A stretch of 64,000 nucleotides of DNA from Gerris lacustris (Eukaryota > Arthropoda > Insecta > Hemiptera > Gerridae): positions 71,205,092 through 71,269,091 of the forward strand of contig OX578282.1 in assembly GCA_951217055.1 (NCBI GenBank), given 5' to 3'. The position numbers and the translations under genes are program-made. Of the stretch, positions 1-8,931 are shown piece after piece; the first letter of the stretch is position 1; every line of letters starts with the position of its first letter. The notes under the pieces were generated by a model. The model saw only the letters and a list, made by a program, of their open reading frames with translations. It made no database searches and was not told the origin of the DNA.

Positions 1-512
1 ATAAACATTGTATCTCTGTTTTGATACCTAGAAAGTGATTCTTTAGGTACTAGTATCATTACGCATGCGCGTCTTTTAGTTCTGAAGAATTCCTCTTCTT
101 TACCACCCTAAGGCGGTAAGGAAGAGGAATTCTTCAGCTTTACGCACGATTAGCAAGTTTGTATACATTTAACAAAAAACTAATTTGCTGTTCTAGTAAC
201 TGTTTATATCGAGTTTTTAGTGAAACACAATGAGTGAATTAAGTGACTTTGACGAAAATGTGGAGAATTAATAATCCTCCAGAAATAATTGATTCGGCGA
301 AAAAATACAACTCAAGAATTAATGTCATCTTTATCAAAAGAGAGATACGAACTTACATACAGAAAGTTTATTTTTTCCTGTATTTATTATTTAAATCTAA
401 CAATCGTAGATAAAATACGGTACGCAACTCGTGCGAAAACGGCATTTTGCATTGCTCGTGTGGTTTTACTACCCTCGCTGTCGCTCGAGTGCAAACTCCT
501 CGCTCGCATACG
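1..512 (+). mobile_element. Repeat family A, copy A1 (Helentron-like, truncated)
   Basis: It begins before the window and is homologous to 22377-22940 and 43130-43740. Positions 82-141 form a strong hairpin around GAAGAATTCCTCTTC. An inverted copy of the family start (CAATCGTAGATAAA) lies at about 401-415. It is followed by a tail beginning CGCAACTCGTGCG that is cut short, because the ACTATT end seen in A2 is absent. The family assignment is by direct comparison of copies. The Helentron-like label is inference from the architecture. Confidence 0.6.
230..372 (+). pseudogene. Remnant of a recombinase-like N-terminal coding region in A1
   Basis: An ATG at 230 opens MSELSDFDEN. After a small indel the reading continues as NTTQELMSSLSKERYELTYR. 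The same peptide with slight changes is readable in the two other A copies, so it descends from a real ancestral coding start. The pattern of two short acidic blocks followed by a 'xLxxxSxxxYELxYxKF' helix resembles the N-terminal core-binding region of tyrosine recombinase-like (Crypton/ZMYM/KIAA1958-type) proteins. That family link is a recollection of the pattern only, not a search result. No catalytic domain follows: the frame runs into the element's own end. It is broken here by a frameshift near 270 and is not a functional gene. Confidence 0.35.
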
Positions 513-1202
513 TATTTCACGCTGCAGACCCTCAGGAACCCTAGTTTGTTACCTACAGTAAATATACACTGGAAAATTTTGTAAAATTTTGACTTGGCGG
601 GGCGTAACGCTGCTGCGTTTCTAAATATTTCCCCTGTTCAACATTATTTATTTATGCTTTATATCGGTTTATTTTCAAATCTCTTATCGAACAGGCAGCG
701 CTATCTAGCGACATTCAATTTAACTAACCGCTCTTATTCTTGAATTATATCTATAGATTACAGATTCTTCAGTAGTATAGATTGAATTATTTAGATTTAA
801 AACAATTGGGCTTATAATATTTTATTTTAAATTGTTTCTAATCACTGTACTATTTTGAAATTTACAGTTTTTTAAAATTTGAAATACTTAAGTTTGACTT
901 TATTTTGAACTTTGTATTGTATGCAACATGCAACTGTGTAGTTTAAATAGAAGTGAACCATTTATTTATTTATATAAATTTTTCTCACTTAATTTATTAT
1001 TTATGTAAAATCTTCTGTTTCAAAATACCTTTATAATTTTCCTTTAAACAAATATTAGTTATTTATAGTGTGATTATTTTAAGGACGTTTAAAATAGCAA
1101 GGCATCACTGTAATCCCGGTTTAGTTTTATCCCTGTTTTAAGAGTATTTATACATGAGGGTTTTTTGTACTCTAGAAACTATTACATACTATATTAATTA
1201 AT
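513..1202. other. Unassigned AT-rich DNA
   Basis: No coding region or recognised repeat is visible. The stretch is very AT-rich with scattered T runs. It fills the gap between A1 and B1. Confidence 0.5.
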
Positions 1203-1822
1203 AATTTCAAGATAAAAAGAACTTTTTATATACTACGTTTTTAAATTTTCTGTTGAATCGTATGTAATGTTGATAATATAATTGTTATTGTTATATAATA
1301 TATAATGTTAGTGAAAAAAAAATAGTTCCGAATTAATTTACTTCACATAAATGACAACCATCCAGAGAGCTGATCTTAAACCTATAAAAGGACAAATCTT
1401 TGTACAACGGATCTCCCCAACACCAAATCTAAACCGTGCCATCGATATATTTGAAATAATATAATCGATAAATAATATAATCGATATTTCCTGTTTTGCT
1501 GTCATTCAATGCTTATCTATCACAAATTTGAGACCCGTCAAAATGAAGATTGCGTAAATATGGGACATGGCAAAACAAATAAAATAACTTGCGGATTTTT
1601 TCCGAACTAACTTTCCGCACAGCAAAATTTGCTGAAAACTAATTAAATTCTGCTGAAAGATGGCTAAAAGTATTAAAATAATGCATTGTCATCGTGTTCT
1701 GAGCTATGCTAAAAGTTTCAAATGTCTAGCTATTCGGGAAGTTAGTTAGAAATCGATTGCCAGATTTGTACCGGAGAAACAAACAAACAAACAAGAATGC
1801 AAGCTAATAGAAACGTAGTAAA
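1203..1822 (+). mobile_element. Repeat family B, copy B1
   Basis: This is a near-complete copy of a roughly 620-bp repeat found six times in the window. It opens with AAGATAAAAAGAACTTTTTA followed by TACTACGTTT and closes with AAACGTAGTA, so the ends carry a short inverted repeat. ATCGATA motifs lie near 1440-1490. A shared tract with CTGATCTTAAACCTATAAAA identifies every copy. It has no coding capacity. It is probably a non-autonomous DNA element, class uncertain. Confidence 0.65.
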
Positions 1823-2283
1823 AAAAGTGCATTTTAACATGAAACATGTTTTTACTCTGACCAACCTCGTGAAATCAGAGAGAGTAATTGAGAGTGACAA
1901 TTCTTTGCCCTGGTCCCTCCCGGCCGAAATGACATTAGGAAAACCAGGCTCCATGTTTTTCAGTTTAAATTTGTAAATAATACTCCACGGGGTCCGAGTT
2001 TTCCCTCAATAATTAGGAAAATTGGTCATAAACAGAATTTATGACTAATTTCTCAGTTTTTATCAAGAAAAGTTTCCAGATAAGCATGGCCTGTCAAGTA
2101 AAAATATGTCAAAAGGATGCACCGTACCAAGTTTACAATCGAATTTGGTATTGACAAAAGGAATTGAAGCGGATATCTGAATCTATAATTTTAGACTCTT
2201 TAGGTATCTTAAATAATCATATTATTTATTATATTTATTTATTATATTTTAATTTTATCTGACTACATATTAGTTTATTTCTT
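1823..2283. other. Unassigned AT-rich DNA
   Basis: This lies between B1 and a D fragment. No coding signal is seen, and a short open frame across 1742-1954 overlaps B1 and has no family resemblance. Confidence 0.45.
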
Positions 2284-2450
2284 TTGCTTCCAAGCTTACC
2301 GAAGGTAACAGAAACTATGTGATCCTTCTCAAGATCGAAAATATTTTTTTGTCTCCGGTTCCAAAAAATCCAGGGCAGAAATCCGTTTCAGACTTCAGGG
2401 AATATTTCGGTTACTTTTTTGTTTGTCGGTCGGTCGGTCAAGTTGATTAA
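2284..2450 (+). repeat. Repeat family D fragment D1
   Basis: It starts with GCTTCCAAGCTTACCGAAGG and ATGTGATC and runs to the GTCGGTCGGTCGGTC tract. These are the family D left-end landmarks seen again at 44393, 58628 and 62067. It is truncated on the right. Confidence 0.6.
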
Positions 2451-2643
2451 TTGTATTTTAATTTATTTATAAAATTAATATTACTTGTTGATGAGTTACT
2501 TTCTGTAAGAGATTGATTAGCAAGCTGTGTACTAGAACTTTTAAAGGAGCAGCCCCACAAATGAAAAAAATAAAAAAATAATTATAATAATATTAAATAA
2601 TAAATATATTGTGTTTCTCTCTCAAATGGTACAATAATATATT
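2451..2643. other. Unassigned AT-rich spacer
   Basis: This is low-complexity A/T DNA with no feature that I can support. Confidence 0.4.
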
Positions 2644-3258
2644 TTATCTCCAGTAGGGAAAAAAAGTTATGATTTTGAATTAGTTTAGAGGGACTAAAAC
2701 AGGTCTTCTCATCCCTGAACTCAAAAAGTAGGGAGAAAAAGTAAAGTAGGGCAAAAGAGTAAAGATTTCATCTTAATTATTTTATAAATAGTAGAAAATG
2801 AATAGCTAATGTAATGAAGTTGTTGAAATCAGGTTGGCGGCACTGCGCTTTTTTGACCATGTTTATCTTTGTTTATAACCTGCATCTAAATAACCTTCTA
2901 TTTGAGTTTAATTCCAATTATTATTTGGTTTTAATATTGAATCTCTTATATCTGCTATTAAAAGTGCTAATAATTATTGTTATTTATTAAAATAATAAAT
3001 AAAAACTGTGCAATGGAAGAAAATGTGTATTTTCTTCCTACTGGAGATAAAATATTGTATGTACCTCGTGAGTAAAGTGCCATTATTCCCCTCGCGATAA
3101 TTATCTCCCTCGGCTGCGCCTCGGGAATTAAAGAGTCTAATTCCCTCGGCTTCGCCTCGGGATTTAGGGACCATGGTTCCTTCGGCTTCACCTCAAGAAC
3201 CAACTTTTTCGGTCAGGGAATAATGGCTTACTTTACTCCCTAGGTGCATAAATAACTA
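2644..3258 (+). mobile_element. Repeat family C, copy C1 (full length, Helentron-like)
   Basis: It starts TTATCTCCAGTAGGG. The inverted copy CCTACTGGAGATAAAA lies internally near 3035-3050, not at the end. The remaining ~210 bp tail is a GC-rich stem: GAGTAAAGTGCCATTATTCC near 3070 is inverted as GGAATAATGGCTTACTTTAC near 3219. The tail carries CCTCGGCTTCGCCTCGGG-type mini-hairpins and ends GTGCATAAATAACTA before TT. Asymmetric terminal inverted repeats, a 3' hairpin and T/T flanks match published Helentron/Helitron2 non-autonomous elements. It has no coding capacity. Confidence 0.65.
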
Positions 3259-3861
3259 TTGTATCTGGGTAAAATAATATATTTTTTGCTTTACAAAAGG
3301 GTAATTAGGTAAACTCATAATATTCGACTCTTCATTTTATTTTAATTTTAGTGTGATCTATTTTATTTTTTTTTTTTTTTATGAACAATATTAATTAATT
3401 TTAGTTTTGTTTTTTCTGTTACAGGTATGAATCATATTTGGAATAATAAGATACAATCTTAAGATTATCTTTGGTGGCTTCTGTTTATTTGGTTTGTAAA
3501 AAATATACGCATGCGCAAAAATGTGCTAAGCTCAATTTTTTTTTAATTTTCAGTATGGGTAGCAAATGAAAGCTACTGAAGAGTAGATTACCAATATTGT
3601 GTTTTTAGCGCCAAATAATGTCCCCTCCCCTCAACCACCCTGTAACTGCTTGTCCTAAAATTTTGAAATTATTCATGCACATACCTTATGGTAGGGCGAT
3701 AAAATTGCCAGTAAAAAAATTAATTTACCTTTTTGTTATTACCTATAATAATATCTATGTGACTGACCCCCGGGGAATCGAACCTGGGACATGTACTCTA
3801 CTCTGCTTACTCTACACTATTGTTTTGTTCCTTGGGGCCATCCATTTTAATTTTATTACTA
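3259..3861. other. Unassigned, with a tRNA-like SINE scrap (minus) at 3725-3835
   Basis: Most of the stretch is AT-rich and unrecognised. On the minus strand around 3772-3790 the sequence reads CAGGTTCGATTCCCCGG, a Pol III B-box, with weak upstream tRNA-like sequence. This suggests a decayed tRNA-derived SINE. No cloverleaf can be closed. Confidence 0.35.
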
Positions 3862-4102
3862 CGTTTTTATTAGCTTGCAATCTTGTTTGTTTGTTTGTTT
3901 GTCCGGTACAAATCTGGCAATCGATTTCTACCTAACTTCCCGACAGCTAGGCATTTGAAACTTTTAGCATAGCTCAGAACACTATGACAATGCATTATTT
4001 TAATACTTTTAGCCATCTTTCAGCAGAATTTAATTAGTTTTCAGCAAATTTTGCTGTGCCGAAAGTTAGTTCGGAAAAAATCCGCAAGTTATTTTATTTG
4101 TT
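3862..4102 (-). mobile_element. Repeat family B, copy B2, first part
   Basis: This is the reverse complement of the right half of B1, from TTACTACGTTTTTATTAGC to the TTATTTGTTTT tract. It stops at 4102 where C' element 4103-5131 begins and resumes at 5132 with no missing sequence. It is one copy split by a later insertion. Confidence 0.75.
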
Positions 4103-4227
4103 TTATCTACTCGCGGCAGCAAAATTAAACATTACTTAACTGTTTTTAGGCTGGAAAGTACTATTTCCCTGATTTGTCATTAAAATATTACAAACAGGCA
4201 GGAAAGTAGTTAAAACAGTCAGGAAAA

Positions 4228-4279
4228 TACTTTCTCTGCCTAGGCAGGGAAATATTTCCCTGCCTAGGCAGAGAAAGTA
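4228..4279. repeat. Perfect 52-bp palindrome
   Basis: The two 26-base arms (TACTTTCTCTGCCTAGGCAG onward) are exact reverse complements meeting at AAT|ATT with no spacer. Each arm also contains the smaller palindrome TGCCTAGGCA. It lies inside C'1. Confidence 0.95.
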
Positions 4280-4818
4280 ACAGTGTTTACCACTGCGTGT
4301 CATAACCTCTTATTTTGGCAAGAACAGTTTATACTATTATCTCTATCTTATAACATTATATATTATAGTTAAATAAGTAATATTTAATAATAAATAAACG
4401 TTTTAATAATAAAATAATTTGTTTTTATTCGTTAATGCTGTTAAATAAGTTCAATGATTAGTAGATCTTTAATTAAAAAAAATAGTAGAGTCACTGACTA
4501 AACTGTAGCGTCATGTAAACATTGAACATCCATATTATTTTTATTATTGAAGTCTTTCTACATTAGACTAGCTACTTTACTTGATGTATCCTAGTTACTT
4601 CTTTTCTTTTAAGCAATAGAAGATATCTTTAACACTTTTATTACATTTTTAGTAAAAATATAAAGATATATTTTATATTGCGTGCATTATTCATTCAGAA
4701 GTTATGTGTGTTATAAACGAGTGTTTAGTATTTTGTTGTTATAGATTGAGTTTGCTTTTCACTTATTGTTATTATTCCCAAGTTTCTTCTTTGAACATTA
4801 ATTTTAGTTACTATACAT

Positions 4819-4886
4819 ATGTTATTATCTTTATTAATATGACACATAGTTATTAACTATGTTATATTAATAAAGATAACATTTTA
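4819..4886. repeat. Hairpin of about 66 bases
   Basis: TTATTATCTTTATTAATAT is inverted as ATATTAATAAAGATAAC, with the inner palindrome CATAGTTATTAACTATG at the turn. It lies inside C'1, and a degraded copy is seen at 49178-49230. Confidence 0.85.
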
Positions 4887-5131
4887 GCAGCTTTATTTTT
4901 CTTCCGCAAGTAGATAAAATATTGTATGCAACAAGGCAGCAAAGGAAACATTCTGCCTCGTTTATTCATTGCCAGCCTCGGCTTCGCCTCGGCAGTCAAA
5001 TAGGTAAATTACCTGCCTCGGCTTCGCCTCGGCAGTTAATTATCATAGCCTGTCCTCGCCTTCGGCTCGGAGGCTAATCTAATCACTCGTCAGTAAAATT
5101 CCATTTTGCTGCCTAGTTACATAAATAACTA

Positions 5132-5500
5132 TTGCCATATCCAATATTTACGCAATCTTCATTTTGACGGGTCTCAAATTTGTGATAGATAAACATTGAA
5201 TGACAGCAAAACAGGAAATATCGATTATATTATTTATCGATTATATTATTTCAAATATATCGATGGCATGCTTTAGATTTGGTGTTGGGGAGATCCGTTG
5301 TACAAAGATTTATCCTTTTATAGGTTTAAGATCAGCTCTCTGGATGGTTGTCATTTATGTGAAGTAAATAAATTCGGATCTATTTTTTTTCACTATCATT
5401 ATATATTATATAACAATAACAATTATATTATCAACATTACATACGATTCAACAGAAAATTTAAAAACGTAGTATATAAAAAGTTCTTTTTATCTTGAAAT
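5132..5500 (-). mobile_element. Repeat family B, copy B2, second part
   Basis: It resumes the B sequence exactly where 4102 stopped and ends with ACGTAGTATATAAAAAGTTC and the AAGATAAAAAG end in reverse. Together with 3862-4102 it makes one full-length B copy. Confidence 0.75.
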
Positions 5501-6407
5501 TATGTCTATATATATTTCTTTTTTTTACTTTCATATAGGGCGGGATGGGGATATACTAGAATATTTCAGCGTACAATAATGTATATGCCAAATAATCTAC
5601 ACAACCCTAAAAGGTACTTTCTTGGATGTGTAACAATTTATTCGTAATTAATTTAATCTTTTTTTTCATGTTAATATGTAAATAAAATGATCTAGATATT
5701 AAGTTGTTGTCACCCTTTAATCCGGTACAGTTTGAATTAAAAATATCTTAGTTAATAAATGCATTCAAGTAATTTGAGAGTAGGTGGTTAGAGCTATGAT
5801 TAAAAGTATAATGTGGTTATCGGTGGCCCATGATAATAACTAGAACTGATTGACACCATGTTAATGTGTTGTAGTGTAAGTGTACTCTATCCATAGACCA
5901 TAGATTACTACAGCTACAGCAAACTTTATAAAGAACGGTCTAGCAACTATGACACATCAATAAAACTAATAGGCATTACACATGTTTTATTATTATTATA
6001 AGAAATTGCTATTTTACCCTAATATATAATTACTTCGAATATGGTACCTTGATTATTGATAGACAAATAAAAAGAGAGATAAGTTATTCAGGTCTATATT
6101 AATTTTCTCAATCATGATATGTAGGGCTATCTGTTGAGATTGTACAGAACTAAATCTACTCCTAGTTCCGTTTGATTACCGCCAGAGTGCATGCAAGTTC
6201 AGTTTCTTTGCTGTCTCCAATTCCTTCCCGACTCCTGACAACACCTATTAAATTTCATCTTTCATCCTTCGTATTATTTTGACATTTCGTCTTAACATAA
6301 CAGATAATGAATTGTAACAGGCAGAGCACACCCGGGGGGGGGGGGGGGAATTATCCCCCCAAACCCCCTGAGTTATATTTTATAATAGATAATTTAATTA
6401 TTTAGTA
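5501..6407. other. Unassigned DNA with a 15-base G run
   Basis: No coding region is recognised. A run of 15 G at 6334-6348, followed shortly by C and CCCC runs, sits just upstream of the LTR element. The rest is AT-rich. Confidence 0.5.
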
Positions 6408-6411
6408 TAGA

Positions 6412-7498
6412 TGTAACAAAAAAATATATTGATATACAATTGTTGATTGGTTGGAGTCGTCAACGCCTACAATTGTCCGTTTTCTTATTTCAAATCTTCT
6501 TATCATATCGATCGTTTTAGCTTCCGATTATTTTAGCTATCGATAATTCCCCTATCGATAATTTCCCCGATCGATACCTGTGACGATACTCCCTTGGACG
6601 ACGGGACGACGCCAGGCAGACGCCATTTTTGCCGTTGCCGCAAATTTTCTTTAGTAAAAGAAGTGTATTCTCAGTTGAGGATTTTTGTGGAATTTTCCCT
6701 CATTTGGGGTTTTACGAAGTTCTGGTGGAGACGGGTACCTTTAGTTGAGGAGCCTACGAAGTCAGGACGTTTTTTTGTATTTCCATCTATTTCTTCTTTT
6801 GGTACACTACATTTTGAATTAACCTGGTAAGTCCCATTCATATCACAATTTTATTTTATTTCTACCGTTATTCTTTGGTTCCTTTCCTGTCTTCTTATTT
6901 CTTGGTGTCTCAGAACTTCCGACTTTATTGTCTATAGATACGGGTGTTCCGAGGTCCCTGGTTGGACGTTGAGGTCTTGGAGAGAAGAGAGACGTGGTTC
7001 GTGGTGTCCGTGTACCAAAGCAGCGATAGTTCAAGTCTGGAGCCACATTACATCCAGATATTATAACTTTTTCTTTTATTTTCTATCTTTATATGCCATA
7101 TCTACCCATATCCTATCTTTCTTCCAAACATATATATCATATATTCATATCAAATTGGGGAAAAGGGTGGTAACTTTTCATATACAAGTGTATTTATTAT
7201 TTTATTATTTAAACTCAGTTAGGGGGAGATCTCCATTTTATGTTGAGCTAGGGAGCATTAATTTTACATTTTTTTAATTACAACTATTTTATTTTATTTA
7301 TCTATCTAGTGTTTTACTCCTTTTCTCTTGTCCCTTGCAGAGACCGGGTTTGGTCATTTATAAACCCCGGCAAACATATCACACTTTATTACATTATACA
7401 ATGGTAAGTAAGCCCTCTAATAATAAAAATGACCTGGCGCTAAATTTTTATTTATCACCCACACCTATAAACCGTCTGAGTGTCGGAAAACCATCACA
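6412..7498 (+). repeat. 5' LTR
   Basis: 1087 bp, opening TGTAACAAAAAAATATATTG and closing ACCATCACA (TG...CA). The copy at 13610-14696 lies exactly 7198 bp downstream with no difference seen in the parts compared. Divergence from the 3' copy begins a few bases after the CA end. U3 carries a cluster of ATCGAT motifs. Confidence 0.93.
6538..6560. promoter_or_regulatory. Two DRE-like TATCGATA sites in LTR U3
   Basis: TATCGATA occurs at 6538-6545 and 6553-6560, with further ATCGAT words close by, and identically in the 3' LTR at 13736-13758. TATCGATA is the Drosophila DRE core bound by DREF (and, in similar form, by BEAF). A role in driving the element is inference. Confidence 0.45.
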
Positions 7499-7503
7499 TA
7501 GAT

Positions 7504-7517
7504 TGGCTAGACCAACG
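7504..7517 (+). other. Putative primer-binding site
   Basis: TGGCTAGACCAACG begins 5 bases after the 5' LTR end. A TGG start complementary to a tRNA CCA end at this position is the usual PBS layout. The priming tRNA is not identified. Confidence 0.45.
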
Positions 7518-8931
7518 TAGGGCTCGATTTTGTCTATTTCCTTTTATTAAATTAATATTTTTTTAGTTCTTTTGATGTAATTAGAGAGGGTATACTTACA
7601 TGCTGTTGTTTGTGAATGATCTGGGATCAAATAATTAATTGTTTTATTGACATAAGCTCAAAGATAGGACTCACTTATATGAGGCTAGGTATTTCTAAGA
7701 ATATCTCCAAACATTTGATGAGATGTGGAAACATTTTGTATTTAATAGTGAGAACTAAGCTTGCTTTTGCTTTTAAGCACAATTTTATTTAATATTGTTC
7801 ACCATATTTTCTTCTGTGACTCCAAATACCTTTGGTCTTGATAGGAGTACTATAAGCTGCCTGTTATATGTTGTTTCTGCAAATATCACTGTGAATTATT
7901 TATTTGTTTTAATACAATTAGTTGCGTACAGGTATCATTTAAATATTCCAGTAATTAAATATCATTTAAATATCTTAATTTTTTCAAGAATAATTGGATT
8001 ACCTGGTGTGTTCCTACAGTGTATTTTGTTTCACTCTATTTATGACTTTAAACACTTTTATGGTCATTTATTTCACGCACATTTCTTTTCTTCATTTTTC
8101 ATCTTCTAATCTGCAAAAATCTGGATCCGAAATAGGTGTATTTCCAAGAACATTCCAAAAAAAAGATAGAAAATAAGAGATTGTAATAAAATTAATTGTT
8201 TTGTTTATTATTGACAGCTCGTCAGTGCTGCCACCCACACTAGCTTCCGTTAAATTCCCTGTGTTTACACCTATTAATACTATAATCTAATTATCCCGTA
8301 GCCCCTGACCCTGTACTCACTTCTCGTTTTATTTACATTCCTTAGGCCTCATTGATCTTTTTCGGATTTAATTTCTTTAAAATCGTTGCTACATATTATC
8401 TTTGTCTTCGATTATTATTTTGTTTTTTTATGAATGATCTCTCAGATTAGTTATAGTCTTAGATTAATTTCAGGCCTGAAAATAGTTATAATTAGTTTTA
8501 TATTTAGGTTTAATTATTTAGAATGTTGCGCTTAGGGATCCCGCACAACCTTCTATCGCAATTATAATTTTTTTTGTATTGCATTTAATTTTAAGTTTAG
8601 TTTTAGTAGATGTTTATTTTGTTCGTTGGATACGAAAGGAAGTTTCTTTGTTTACATTATTTTCCAATTTTATTTACAATTTATGATCTACCTATTTATA
8701 CATTTTCTTTAACTGTAATTTATTTAATACAAGGAATAAGACGTTATTTCTTGTTATCACATTTACATCACCATTTATATTTTATATCACCGACAAATAT
8801 TTTTCTTCTTTTTCTTCCAGCGACAATAAAATATCATTTTAGTCTTAGTCATTACTTTAGATAATTTTAGTATTAGAGGGAGATCTATTCATTCTTCTTC
8901 AGTCTTCTTCTTCTACGATAGTGATTCCACG
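7518..8931 (+). other. Leader of the LTR element, non-coding
   Basis: This 1.4-kb AT-rich stretch between the PBS and gag has only short open frames without family features. It probably holds the untranslated leader and packaging signals. No separate gene is supported. Confidence 0.6.

Larger units (their letters stand above)
4103..5131 (+). mobile_element. Repeat family C', copy C'1, inserted in B2 (Helentron-like)
   Basis: The start is TTATCTACTCGCGGCAGC, with its inverted copy CCGCAAGTAGATAAAA internally at about 4904-4919. The tail runs from TATGCAACAAGGCAGCAAA to TTTTGCTGCCTAGTTAC, forming a hairpin, and ends AAATAACTA|TT. CCTCGGCTTCGCCTCGGC motifs fill the tail. The B sequence around it is uninterrupted apart from this insert. 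The site reads TTTT before and TT after, as expected for insertion between T residues without a longer duplication. It contains a perfect 52-bp palindrome and a ~66-bp hairpin, listed separately. 1029 bp; no coding capacity. Confidence 0.7.
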
